A stretch of 64,000 nucleotides of DNA from Phycisphaerae bacterium. Lineage in GTDB: Bacteria; Planctomycetota; Phycisphaerae; Phycisphaerales; UBA1924. The notes beneath the pieces are model-generated. The model was not told the origin of the DNA. It did not search any database and worked only from the letters and a program-made list of their open reading frames with translations. Made by a program: the position numbers and the translations under genes. The stretch lies in assembly GCA_016873295.1 (NCBI GenBank), contig VGXM01000001.1, positions 62,001 to 126,000 of the forward strand. Reading direction: 5' to 3'. Below, piece after piece: positions 43,113 through 50,729 of this stretch. Positions within the stretch are counted from its first letter, which is position 1; every line of letters starts with the position of its first letter.

Positions 43113-44486
43113 ATGCGATCGCGATGGGCGTGGATGGTCGTGCTGGGCGTGCTCCTGGCGCCGATGCCGGCGCTGGGGCAGCGCACCGAGGACATCACGG
43201 AGGAGATCCAGTTCGCCCGGGGTCTCTCGAAGGTGTTCCAGAGCGTGGCCCGCAAGGCCGAGCCGAGCGTGGTGCACATCACGCAGCTCAACCGCGTGCA
43301 GCAGGTGCAGCGGGACTGGTTCGGGTTTCCGGTCGCGGTGGGGGAGCCGCGCCTGACCGAGACGGGGCTGGGGTCGGGGGTGATCGTCTCCGACCAGGGC
43401 TACGTGCTGACGAACAACCACGTCGTGCGCCAGGCGGAGGTGGTGCGCGTCAAGCTGCAGGACGGGCGCGAGCACGAAGCCAAGATCGTGGGGCGCGACC
43501 CGCTGACGGACGTGGCGGTGCTCAAGATCGAGGCCGACGGGCTGCGGCCCGCGACCTTCGCCGATTCCGACGCGCTCGAGGTCGGCGAGTGGGTGGTGGC
43601 GATCGGCTCGCCCTTCGGGTTCAGCAGCACGGTGACGGCGGGGATCGTGTCGGCCAAGGCCCGCTCGGGGCTGGTGCTCGACGGCATGGTCGAGGGGTAC
43701 CAGGACTTCATCCAGACGGACGCGGCGATCAACCCGGGCAACTCGGGCGGCCCGCTGCTCAACCTGGAGGGGCGGATCGTCGGCATCAACAGCGCCATCG
43801 CGTCGCGCACGGGCGGGTACCAGGGGATCGGCTTTGCCATCCCCTCCAACATGGCCCGGGCGGTCATGGACTCGCTCATCAAGACCGGGCGCGTGGCCCG
43901 CGGGTGGCTGGGCGTCAACGTCGTGGACCTCTCGCCCCGCGAGGGCGGCAACGGGAAGCGGCAGGGGCTGCGGGTCGAGTTCGTCGCGCCGGGGAGCCCG
44001 GCGGAGAAGGCGGGCCTGAGGCCCGGCGACGTCGTCACGCGCGTGCAGGGCAGGCCCGTCGAGGGCAGCGCCAAGTTCCGCACGTCGATCGCCCTGATCC
44101 CCCCGGACACGGACGTGACGATCGACGTGCTGCGGAACGGCGAGGCGGCGACGCTGACCGCCAGGGTTGTCGACCAGTTGACGGTCGGGCTGTCGGCGCT
44201 GCCCATCCCCAAGCTCGGCATCTCGGTGCGCACGCTCACGGACGAGGACGCGCGCCGGCGGGGCTACCGCGGGATCTCGGGCGTGATCGTCGATTCGGTG
44301 GACCGCGGGAGCCTGGGCGAGCGGGCGGGCATCCGCCAGGGGGACATCCTGCGGGCCGTGGGCGACGCGGCCTTCGCCAGCGCCGAGGAGTTCGCCAGGC
44401 TCGTCGACCAGGCCGATTTCCGCGAGCCCGTCGACCTTCAGGCGATCCGCGGCAACCGGCGCGGGTACATCACGGTGCGGGAATAG
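43113..44486 (+). CDS. Periplasmic HtrA/DegP-type serine protease
   Basis: A 457-aa protein with a signal peptide (WMVVLGVLLAPMPALG). The trypsin-like domain carries the triad His103 (LTNNHVV), Asp133 (DPLTDVAVLK) and Ser211 (NPGNSGGPLLN). Two PDZ domains follow: ARGWLGVNVVDLSPREGGNG and onward, with PAEKAGLRPGDVVTRV, and LGISVRTLTDEDARRRGYRG with ERAGIRQGDILRAVG. Architecture equals DegP/DegQ: protease plus chaperone for misfolded envelope proteins. A GGAGG-like site precedes the ATG. Which paralogue (DegP, DegQ, MucD) cannot be decided. Confidence 0.95.
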   Translation: MRSRWAWMVVLGVLLAPMPALGQRTEDITEEIQFARGLSKVFQSVARKAEPSVVHITQLNRVQQVQRDWFGFPVAVGEPRLTETGLGSGVIVSDQGYVLTNNHVVRQAEVVRVKLQDGREHEAKIVGRDPLTDVAVLKIEADGLRPATFADSDALEVGEWVVAIGSPFGFSSTVTAGIVSAKARSGLVLDGMVEGYQDFIQTDAAINPGNSGGPLLNLEGRIVGINSAIASRTGGYQGIGFAIPSNMARAVMDSLIKTGRVARGWLGVNVVDLSPREGGNGKRQGLRVEFVAPGSPAEKAGLRPGDVVTRVQGRPVEGSAKFRTSIALIPPDTDVTIDVLRNGEAATLTARVVDQLTVGLSALPIPKLGISVRTLTDEDARRRGYRGISGVIVDSVDRGSLGERAGIRQGDILRAVGDAAFASAEEFARLVDQADFREPVDLQAIRGNRRGYITVRE

Positions 44487-44558
44487 CCGGCGCCGTCAGG
44501 CGGCTCGGGTCGATCGTGGGCCGCGCCGGCGCGTCTGGGCGGCCCGCACGTGCCAAGC

Positions 44559-44743
44559 GGCGCGAGTCGGAAGTCCGTGGACGGAGCGCTCCGGGTGCCA
44601 CGGGTCATCGGGCGCTTCGCCCGTGACCCGTGCGGCTGTTCGACGCCCGTCCGGACGCCGGCACGGGCGATCCGCCGGGCGGATCGCCCGTGGCACCCGC
44701 GGCGACCGCCTGCGCCTTGGTGCACGGTCTTCCAACTCGCGCC
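44559..44743. mobile_element. MITE-like element, copy 1 (185 bp)
   Basis: Terminal inverted repeats GGCGCGAGTCGGAAG and CTTCCAACTCGCGCC (15 bp, one mismatch). Between them are an outer stem (GGGTGCCACGGG / CCCGTGGCACCC) and two inner hairpins (CGGGCGCTTCGCCCG; GATCCGCCGGGCGGATC). A second copy at 61569-61745 shares order and most bases. There is no coding capacity, so it must be moved in trans if mobile. Its right end is at the stop codon of the 47-aa gene. Confidence 0.78.
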
Positions 44744-44886
44744 TAGGCCCTGGCCTTCTCCCCCTGCTTGCCCGGCTTCTTGCCCGACGGGGCCTTGACC
44801 GTCACCCAGCCCCATTTCCACACGCGCGAGCCGCACTTGCGCTTGCCGGTCTTCCAGCGGACCTTCTTGCGGATCACCTCGGCCAT
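44743..44886 (-). CDS. 47-aa basic small protein
   Basis: A short open frame, MAEVIRKKVRWKTGKRKCGS then RVWKWGWVTVKAPSGKKPGK, rich in Lys/Arg (about 16 of 47) and with four Trp. GAAAGGA stands about 8 nt before the ATG. The stop codon TAG begins at the last base of the MITE-like element, so the element may have changed the C-terminus. The pattern is that of a ribosome- or nucleic-acid-binding small protein. No family is recognised. Coding-type codon choice (AAG, CGC, GTC) supports a real gene. Confidence 0.55.
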   Translation of the reverse strand: MAEVIRKKVRWKTGKRKCGSRVWKWGWVTVKAPSGKKPGKQGEKARA

Positions 44887-44970
44887 GGCGTCGTCCTTTC
44901 TGGCGGGGCGGTGCCCGCGGGCTCAGATGATTGACCGGCGGCCCGCCCGGGGCCACTCCAACAATCGCCC

Positions 44971-45720
44971 ATGACCACCTGGCACGAGGACGACGCCTTC
45001 TGGAGGGCGTTCGGGCCCTTCATGTTCACGCCCGAGCGGGTGCAGGCCGCCGAGGCCGAGGCCGACGCCCTGGTGCGGCTCCTGGGCCTCGACCCCGCGC
45101 GCACGCCCGCGATCCTCGACCTGCCCTGCGGCGTGGGTCGGCACGCGATCGCCCTGGCCCGGCGCGGCTTCCGCGTCACGGGCGTCGACCGCACCGCCGC
45201 CTTCCTCGACCTGGCCCGCCAGCGCACCCCCGAGGGCGTGCGGGTCGAGTGGCGCCGGGGCGACATCCGCGAGTTCGACGGCGGCGGGGTCTACGACGCG
45301 GTGCTCAACCTCTTCACGAGCATCGGGTACTTCGAGGACCAGGACGAGAACGTGCGCGCGCTGGCCCACCTCCGGCGGGCCCTCAAGCCGGGCGGGCCCC
45401 TGCTGGTCGACGTGCTGGGCAAGGAGACACTCTCGCGCGTCTACCGCCAGAAGCACTGGGACGAGTTGCCCGACGGCACGGTCCACCTCGCCGACGCCCG
45501 CATGGTCGAGCACCTCTCGAGGATCGAGAACCGCTGGGTCCTCATCCGCCCCGACGGCTCGCGATTCGAGACGATGGTGCGGCACTGGGTCTACTCGGCG
45601 GAGGAGCTGGACGGGCTGCTGGAGCGGGCCGGGTTCACGGATCGGCGCTTCTTCGGCTCGCTGACCGGCACGCCCTACGACCTGAAGGCCGAGCGCCTGG
45701 TCGTCGTGGCGTCGGCGTGA
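44971..45720 (+). CDS. Class I SAM-dependent methyltransferase
   Basis: A 249-aa methyltransferase: motif I ILDLPCGVGRHAIALARRGF, acidic VTGVDRTAAFL, motif around DAVLNLFTSIGYF, and LKPGGPLLVDVLGKE. The C-terminal part ends with the usual beta hairpin (PYDLKAERLVVVA). The FTSIGYFEDQDENVRAL stretch is common in methyltransferases of cofactor or small-molecule pathways; the substrate is not identifiable. It is divergent from the 47-aa gene, with 84 bp between start codons. No partner genes are adjacent. Confidence 0.85.
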   Translation: MTTWHEDDAFWRAFGPFMFTPERVQAAEAEADALVRLLGLDPARTPAILDLPCGVGRHAIALARRGFRVTGVDRTAAFLDLARQRTPEGVRVEWRRGDIREFDGGGVYDAVLNLFTSIGYFEDQDENVRALAHLRRALKPGGPLLVDVLGKETLSRVYRQKHWDELPDGTVHLADARMVEHLSRIENRWVLIRPDGSRFETMVRHWVYSAEELDGLLERAGFTDRRFFGSLTGTPYDLKAERLVVVASA

Positions 45721-45798
45721 CTCCAGCGCCCCGAGGGCGGGGGCCGGGGGGTGGGTTTCCGCTCCTCACACTTCGTGCCCGACCAGGGCGAAGAACCG

Positions 45799-45833
45799 CC
45801 AACCCCTCCCCAACCCTCGCCTGAAGGGGAGGG
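45799..45833 (-). repeat. Short dispersed repeat, family 4, copy 2
   Basis: An inverted copy of the repeat at 14608-14642 (CCTCCCCTTCAGGCGAGGG-TTGGGGAGGGG on the minus strand). It lies directly downstream of the metallophosphoesterase stop, a position suited to a terminator, although no T-run follows. Confidence 0.6.
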
Positions 45834-45834
45834 C

Positions 45835-46821
45835 TCAGGCCTTCCAATCAAACCCGGTGTAGCGGCTCTCGACGGTGCCGTCGTCGAAGAGGTCGAGCAG
45901 GGCGTAGCCCTCGAAGGCCTCGTGGTACGCGCCCTTCCACCAGTTGCCCGACACGGCCCCGTTGCACAGGAACTCGATGCCGCGGAAGACCAGGCGCTCC
46001 ACGCGGTGCGTGTGCCCGCTCACGCAGCACTTCACGGCCGGGTGGCGGGCGAAGAGGTCGAGCAGCCGGCGGTTGTCGGTGTGCATGAGCCCGCCCGAGA
46101 CGCGGCGTTTGCCGTCGGGCTCGACCTTGCCGAAGAGGGCCGTCGCGGTGTGGAGGGGCACGTGCGAGCAGATCAGCACGTGCGTGCCCTCGGGCGTGTC
46201 CTTGAGTTCACTCTCCAGCCACGCCCACTGCTCGTCGGCGATCCGGGCGATGTAGCCGTCGGGGTCGGCGGGGTCGGGGACGACGCTGTCGAGGCGGATG
46301 ATCTTCCACCCGGCGTGGGTGGAGGCGTTGAAGGCGCGCTCGAGCCCGAGGGCCTCCAGGGCCCAGGCCTTGCCCCACAGGCGCTCCGTGCCCCGGGTCC
46401 TGCTCTTGCCCTTGTTCCAGCCCCAGATGTCGTGGTTGCCCAGCGTGTGCAGCACGGGCGCCGAGGCCCCGTCGTGGAAGGCCTTGGTGAGCAGGTCCCA
46501 CTGGGTGCGCGTGCGGGCCTCGTCCTCGTCGAAGGCGTCCATGACCAGGTCGCCGCCGGTCAGGATCAGGTCGGGCCTGGCGTGCTCGGCGACGTGGGCC
46601 AGGCAGCGTGCAACGCCCTCCGCCGCGTGCCGCTCGGGCTGGATGTGCAGGTCGGTGAGGTGGGCGAGGCGGAGCAGGCGACGGCGGTCGTCGCCGCGGG
46701 CCCGGGGCAGGGGGAGGGCGGCCAGGGCCAGCCCCGCGGCGCCAGCCGCCAGCACCGCCCGACGCGTCGGGCCCGCCCGGGCATGGACTTGGATCGAATC
46801 CACGGTCGATTCCGCAGGCAT
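45835..46821 (-). CDS. Exported calcineurin-type metallophosphoesterase
   Basis: A 328-aa protein with a probable Tat signal (TRRAVLAAGAAGLALAALPL). The metallophosphoesterase motifs follow in order: HLTDLHI, ILTGGDLVMD, LGNHDIWG, ICSHVPLH and VSGHTHRVE, which bind the two metals. The C-terminal segment (FLCNGAVSGNWWKGAYHEAF-EGYALLDL) resembles the 3',5'-cyclic-nucleotide phosphodiesterase/Icc-like subgroup of Tat-exported enzymes. The first 22 codons lie in a 167-bp sequence repeated at 50563-50729, where a second copy of the signal-peptide start (MPGESTVDS) is detectable without the rest of the gene. Confidence 0.88.
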   Translation of the reverse strand: MPAESTVDSIQVHARAGPTRRAVLAAGAAGLALAALPLPRARGDDRRRLLRLAHLTDLHIQPERHAAEGVARCLAHVAEHARPDLILTGGDLVMDAFDEDEARTRTQWDLLTKAFHDGASAPVLHTLGNHDIWGWNKGKSRTRGTERLWGKAWALEALGLERAFNASTHAGWKIIRLDSVVPDPADPDGYIARIADEQWAWLESELKDTPEGTHVLICSHVPLHTATALFGKVEPDGKRRVSGGLMHTDNRRLLDLFARHPAVKCCVSGHTHRVERLVFRGIEFLCNGAVSGNWWKGAYHEAFEGYALLDLFDDGTVESRYTGFDWKA

Positions 46822-46923
46822 GAGAACCTCCGGGGGCAGAGTACCCGATCCCGGCGTTGCGTTCATGCGGGGTGTACGCCGGGCGGACGCCCATCGCCCC
46901 GCCGACGGGCGAGGTCTACGCCG
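46757..46923. repeat. 167-bp direct repeat, left copy, bordering the helicase island
   Basis: It matches 50563-50729 base for base in length, with about 20 substitutions and no gaps by eye. It covers the first codons of the metallophosphoesterase, the divergent promoter region and a decayed copy of the first codons of the aminotransferase (ACG in place of the ATG, then CCCATC, and GAGGTCTACGCC). Confidence 0.85.
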
Positions 46924-46981
46924 GCGTGCGCGCTCTCCCGCCCATGCCCTCAGCCGATGCGGACGGCTGAAGAGTGCCGCC

Positions 46982-47084
46982 GGCCCCGACGGGGCCTGGG
47001 GGTGTAGCCTCGGGTGAAGCCCGCGCTTCGCGGGCGCAACCCGTGGAGCAGGACGCACATTCACGATCCTGCCCCGGAGGGGCA
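46982..47084 (+). repeat. RAYT-associated palindromic element (downstream flank of the second RAYT)
   Basis: Palindrome GGCCCCGACGGGGCC (46982-46996), linker TGGGGGT, GTAGCCTCGGGTGAAG, inner hairpin (GCCCGCG-CTT-CGCGGGC), AACCCGTGG (to 47046), palindrome TGCCCCGGAGGGGCA (47070-47084). It ends 26 bp before the RAYT stop, exactly as the element downstream of the first RAYT does. Confidence 0.82.
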
Positions 47085-47110
47085 GAGGAAGTGCGCGCCC
47101 GCACAGGGGT

Positions 47111-47563
47111 TCAATCGAACACGTACTTCTCGTCGAACTCGACTCCGTGAGCGCGGAGGATGCGGAGCAGTTCGGACTTGAAGTCCTCCTTCTTGTAATG
47201 CTCGTGCTGACCGGCGATGTACGCCTTGACGGCTCCCTCCTGCGACTTGCTGACTGAGAAGGCGCTGCAACCCACCTGCCAGGCGAAAGCGCCGAGTTTG
47301 GGGAATGAGTCATGCACCCACTTCGACGAACGCGCCTTCAGGGTGCGCATGAGGTCCGACAGGGATTCATCCGGCCGCCACCGGAGGTACAGATGCACAT
47401 GGTCTTCCACCCCGCCGATGTCGTACCGCACGCCTTTCTTGGCTCGGGCGATCCCACCGATGCAGGGATAGAGGCGTTCCGCGGTTTCAGCGCTGATCCA
47501 CGGCGCGCGGCCCTTTGTCGAGAAGACGACGTGGAGCAAGAGCTGTGAGTAGGTGCCCGGCAT
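47111..47563 (-). CDS. REP-associated tyrosine transposase (RAYT, IS200/IS605-like Y1), copy 2
   Basis: A 150-aa Y1 transposase, about 80% identical by eye to the one at 14947-15399 (about 32 differences). The HUH motif is DHVHLYL and the catalytic tyrosine region GAVKAYIAGQHEHY. Conserved segments RWRPDESLSDLMRTLKARSS and VSKSQEG are unchanged between copies. Palindromic elements lie the same distances before and after the gene as for copy 1, indicating that gene and flanks have spread together. The frame is intact and the start ATG has a CTTCC-rich, not GGAGG-rich, context (weak ribosome site). Confidence 0.92.
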   Translation of the reverse strand: MPGTYSQLLLHVVFSTKGRAPWISAETAERLYPCIGGIARAKKGVRYDIGGVEDHVHLYLRWRPDESLSDLMRTLKARSSKWVHDSFPKLGAFAWQVGCSAFSVSKSQEGAVKAYIAGQHEHYKKEDFKSELLRILRAHGVEFDEKYVFD

Positions 47564-47579
47564 GTTGCTTCCTGTTCTT

Positions 47580-47674
47580 CGCTCCGAAGGAGCGCCGGAA
47601 TGTAGCCACGGGTGGAGCGCAGCGCAACCCGTGGACACGGTGACCCCCGAACGACTCCGTCCCGCAGGGACGGA
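47580..47674 (+). repeat. RAYT-associated palindromic element (upstream flank of the second RAYT)
   Basis: Palindrome CGCTCCGAAGGAGCG (47580-47594), GCCGGAAT, GTAGCCACGGGTGGAGCG, CAACCCGTGG (to 47634), and a further palindrome CCGTCCCGCAGGGACGG (47658-47674). The first 45 bp are nearly identical to those upstream of the first RAYT. Confidence 0.8.
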
Positions 47675-47761
47675 GGAGGGGAGGGACACGCCGCGCGAGT
47701 CAAGGTCTCGTGCGCCTCCTCCGCCCCTCCGGGGCGGCAAGAGAATAAGGGGACCACGCTC

Positions 47762-47837
47762 CCACGGGTTCCGCGTCGGCGGGCTTCGCCGCGCCGCCGC
47801 TCCACCCATGGCTACAGCCCGCGGCCCCTCCGGGGCC
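47762..47837 (-). repeat. RAYT-associated palindromic element, inverted copy
   Basis: Reads CCACGGGTTCCGCGTCGGC, an inner hairpin (GGCGGGCTTCGCCGCGCC), CTCCACCCATGGCTACAG and the palindrome GGCCCCTCCGGGGCC. It is the mirror of the upstream element, and a GCCGCCCCTCCGGGGCGGC palindrome precedes it. The same pairing of direct and inverted copies occurs upstream of the first RAYT. Confidence 0.76.
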
Positions 47838-47869
47838 AAAGCCTGCCCTGTAAGGGCGGTCCGAGCGGA

Positions 47870-48106
47870 TCAGAGTCCGGCTTCGCCGTCTTCAATCTGC
47901 ATCGCGGAGGCGAGGGCGAGCGTGTTTCTGAGGATGCTGGTTCCGTACTTCCGAGCGAGTTGGAGGACTTCGCGCGCGCCTTGCTCAGTCCACGCGGAAT
48001 CTCGCACAAGCGCCGCGACAAGCTGCTCGTCGGTCGCGTTCTCGCCCACTCGGAGAATCATTGTTTCATACTCAGAAACGAGGGAATCGGTGATCAAGTC
48101 TGGCAT
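47870..48106 (-). CDS. Small unknown protein divergent from the DUF2075 helicase
   Basis: A 78-aa protein: MPDLITDSLVSEYETMILRV, then NATDEQLVAALVRDSAWTEQ, GAREVLQLARKYGTSILRNT, ending MQIEDGEAGL. It is helical and acidic at the C-terminus, with no signal or membrane segment. A GGAG site precedes the ATG, which is 58 bp from the ATG of the helicase on the other strand. The pattern AREVLQLARKYGTSILRN is reminiscent of small antitoxin-like or regulatory proteins, but I recognise no family. It may be a cargo gene regulated with the helicase from a shared promoter region. Confidence 0.6.
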   Translation of the reverse strand: MPDLITDSLVSEYETMILRVGENATDEQLVAALVRDSAWTEQGAREVLQLARKYGTSILRNTLALASAMQIEDGEAGL

Positions 48107-48164
48107 GGGTTCTTCTCCGCATCTGCGTAGTGTGCAGGCCGGGAGCATGTTACCCTGGTGGAGC

Positions 48165-50186
48165 ATGGCCGATGCTCCGCTGCCGCAGACCTCGCACCCA
48201 CTCGCCCGAGCGTACTACGCGGCGAGCATCGACGCGTTCCGTGCCGACAATGACGAGACGATCCTTGGTCGTCTGGCCGCTTCGTCGTCCTTCGCCATCG
48301 AGCCCACCCAACGGGACGCGTGGCTGGCCCAGATCGCCATCATGCGTGCCGCGCTCGCGCAAGCGCCGGGGCAGGGCCTGATCGCCTTCGAGTTCGCCGT
48401 GCCGCGGATGGGCAAGCGGATCGACGTGGTGCTGGTGCTGGGCGCGGCGGTGTACGTTCTGGAGTTCAAGGTCGGCCAGCGCGAGTTCACGTCCGATGCG
48501 CTCAACCAGGTTTGGGATTATGCGCTGGACATGAAGAACTTCCATAGCACCAGCCACCACGCGACGGTTGTTCCGGTGCTGGTGGCGACGGATGCCGAGG
48601 ATCACGGCGTGCAGGCGGTGATCACGAGCGACCACGACGGGGTCGTACGACCGCTGCGAGCGACGGCGGGAACGCTCGGCGAGTTGCTGCGCACGGTCGG
48701 GGCGTGGTGCGCGGGGGCCTCGATCGACTCGAGGCATTGGGCCGCAGGAAGGTACAGCCCCACGCCGACGATTGTCGAAGCCGCGCTGGCGCTCTATGGC
48801 GGCCACAGGGTGGAGGACATTTCGCGGCGTGAAGCCGAGGCCATCAACCTGACTCAGACAACGGCACAGATCGACGCGGTCATCCACCAGGCTCGTGCGG
48901 GCCCGCACAAAGCCATCTGCATTGTGACGGGAGTTCCCGGTGCGGGCAAGACGCTGGTGGGTCTTGACGTGGCGACGAAGCATCACGACAAGGCGAGCGA
49001 ACTGTACAGCGTCTTTCTCTCCGGCAACGGTCCGCTGGTCAAGATTCTGTGCGAGGCGTTGGCCCGCGACCGAGCGGAGCGTTCGCCAACATCGGGCAAG
49101 AGGGTCACGCTCGGCGAGGCCCGCAGCGAAGTGCGAGCGTTTATTCAGAACGTGCACCACTTCCGCGATGAGTGCATCCGCGATGGAACCAAGCCGCCCA
49201 TCGAGCACGTCGCGTTGTTTGACGAAGCGCAGCGAGCGTGGAACAAGGATCAGACCGCGGCGTTCATGCAGCGGAAGAAGGGGCACGCCAACTTCGCCAT
49301 GTCTGAACCGGCCTTCCTGGTCTCGTGCATGGACCGGCACGCCGACTGGGCGGTGATTGTGTGCCTCGTGGGAGGCGGTCAGGAGATCAACACAGGCGAG
49401 GCCGGGATCGGAGAGTGGCTCCGGGCCATTCGCTCCGACTTCCCGCATTGGCACGTGCACCTGTCGCCCCACCTCACCGATTCGGAATACGCGGCGGGCG
49501 ACGCGCTCGGCCTCCTCGCCGGGCACGCGCATGTGCAGACACACGCCAGCCTGCATCTGTCCGTGTCGATGCGATCGTTTCGGGCCGAGCACGTGTCGGC
49601 GTGGGTCAAGGCCGTGCTTGACATCGACCGCGCAGCGGCCGCGAGTTCCTTTGCAAGCATCCGCGATCGGTACCCGGTCGTCCTGACGCGGGACCTCGCC
49701 AAAGCCAAGGCGTGGCTGCGCGAACGCGCCCGCGGCAACGAGCGCTACGGCTTGGTCGTGTCGTCGCAGGCGCAGCGCCTCAAACCGCACGCGATCGACG
49801 TGCGCGTGGACCTCAACCCGGTGCATTGGTTTCTGCACCCGCGTGAAGACGTGCGGAGTTCGTATTACCTGGAGGATGCCGCGACGGAGTTCGACGTTCA
49901 GGGGTTGGAACTCGACTGGGCCTGTGTGGTGTGGGATGGGGACTACCGCTACTCGACCGGCGGCTGGCAACATTGGAGCTTCAAGGGAAGTCGTTGGCAG
50001 CGCATCAACAAGGTCGACCGCAAGGGCTACTTGAAGAACGCGTACCGCGTGCTCCTCACGCGAGCGCGGCAGGGCATGGTGGTGGTAGTCCCCGCTGGTG
50101 ATACAGCGGACCCGACACGGGCCCCCTGGATGTACGACGCGACGTTCGAGTACCTGCGGGGGTTGGGTGTGCCGGTATTGCCATGA
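48165..50186 (+). CDS. DUF2075 (Schlafen group 3-like helicase) protein with a nuclease-like N-terminus
   Basis: A 673-aa protein. Residues about 75-105 show a restriction-endonuclease-like signature: Asp87 in PRMGKRIDVVLVLG, then Glu100-Phe-Lys102 in VYVLEFKVG (D-x12-ExK). The ATPase domain follows: Walker A TGVPGAGKTLVGLD (about 255-268), motif II VALFDEAQRAWN and a late helicase motif NAYRVLLTRARQGMVVVVP. This is the DUF2075 domain, also named Schlafen group 3-like DNA/RNA helicase. It may act in nucleic-acid defence. An ATG six codons upstream is an alternative start. The divergent small gene, lower GC and repeat-bounded position suggest acquired cargo. Confidence 0.83.
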   Translation: MADAPLPQTSHPLARAYYAASIDAFRADNDETILGRLAASSSFAIEPTQRDAWLAQIAIMRAALAQAPGQGLIAFEFAVPRMGKRIDVVLVLGAAVYVLEFKVGQREFTSDALNQVWDYALDMKNFHSTSHHATVVPVLVATDAEDHGVQAVITSDHDGVVRPLRATAGTLGELLRTVGAWCAGASIDSRHWAAGRYSPTPTIVEAALALYGGHRVEDISRREAEAINLTQTTAQIDAVIHQARAGPHKAICIVTGVPGAGKTLVGLDVATKHHDKASELYSVFLSGNGPLVKILCEALARDRAERSPTSGKRVTLGEARSEVRAFIQNVHHFRDECIRDGTKPPIEHVALFDEAQRAWNKDQTAAFMQRKKGHANFAMSEPAFLVSCMDRHADWAVIVCLVGGGQEINTGEAGIGEWLRAIRSDFPHWHVHLSPHLTDSEYAAGDALGLLAGHAHVQTHASLHLSVSMRSFRAEHVSAWVKAVLDIDRAAAASSFASIRDRYPVVLTRDLAKAKAWLRERARGNERYGLVVSSQAQRLKPHAIDVRVDLNPVHWFLHPREDVRSSYYLEDAATEFDVQGLELDWACVVWDGDYRYSTGGWQHWSFKGSRWQRINKVDRKGYLKNAYRVLLTRARQGMVVVVPAGDTADPTRAPWMYDATFEYLRGLGVPVLP

Positions 50187-50187
50187 G

Positions 50188-50312
50188 CCGCCGGGGGCTG
50201 CCGCTCCCGGCACCCCGGCTCAAGGCACTCTGAGGCCACGACCAGCGCGGCGGGTCGTTCTCTTCCGGGCGGGGAGAGGTGCGGAGAGGGCGGCACGCCC
50301 TCTCTGCATCAG
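50188..50312 (+). repeat. Dispersed repeat, family 3, copy 2
   Basis: Carries GCCGGGGGCTG-CCGCTCCCGGCACCCC, then TTCCGGGCGGGGAGAGGTGC and GGAGAGGGCGGC, and CCTCTCTGCATCAG, in the same order as 16364-16506. It starts one base after the helicase stop codon. Confidence 0.68.
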
Positions 50313-50383
50313 CGCTTCAGATCGATGAGTGAGGCCGAAGCGGGGGCGGATCGCGCGGGGGTCGGCAGACCTGAACTTCCTCA

Positions 50384-50460
50384 GCCCCTGCCGGGGCGGG
50401 GCCGGGCTGACTCACGCTGTCCACGGGTTGCGCTGCGCTCCACGCGTGGCTATAGCCCGC
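50384..50460 (-). repeat. RAYT-associated palindromic element, inverted copy near the island's right end
   Basis: GCCCCTGCCGGGGC (50384-50397), then CCACGGGTTGCGCTGCGCTC and CACGCGTGGCTATAGCCC, the reverse-complement form of the element with a few changes. It lies about 100 bp before the right direct repeat. Confidence 0.68.
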
Positions 50461-50562
50461 GCACGCGACGGCTCACACACAGCGTCAGGTGACCTTCGAT
50501 CGTGATGAGGCCAGGGTCAAACGGGCGGTCGAAGGTGGCGGATATGCATACGCCGTCGGTCG

Positions 50563-50729
50563 GCCCGACGCGTCGGGCCCGCCCGGGCACGGACTTCCAT
50601 CGAATCCACGGTCGATTCCCCGGGCATGAGGATCTCCGGGGGCAGTGTACCCGACTCCGGCATTGCGTTCATGCGCGGTGTACGCTGGGCGGATGCCGAT
50701 CGTCGCGCCGCCCGCAGAGGTCTACGCCG
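50563..50729. repeat. 167-bp direct repeat, right copy, bordering the helicase island
   Basis: The partner of 46757-46923. Its right end contains the true start of the aminotransferase (ATGCCGATCGTC). Its left end contains, on the other strand, the first codons of a metallophosphoesterase-like signal peptide (MPGESTVDS, then VRARAGPTRR) with nothing behind it. Confidence 0.85.

Larger units (their letters stand above)
46924..50562. mobile_element. Candidate inserted island carrying RAYT, a small unknown and a DUF2075 helicase
   Basis: About 3.6 kb bounded by 167-bp direct repeats. Inside are RAYT-associated palindromic elements in both orientations, the second RAYT gene, a 78-aa unknown, the DUF2075 protein and a family 3 repeat. 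GC content is visibly lower than in the surrounding genes. The host genes on either side (metallophosphoesterase and aminotransferase) would have shared one divergent promoter before the event. Confidence 0.65.
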
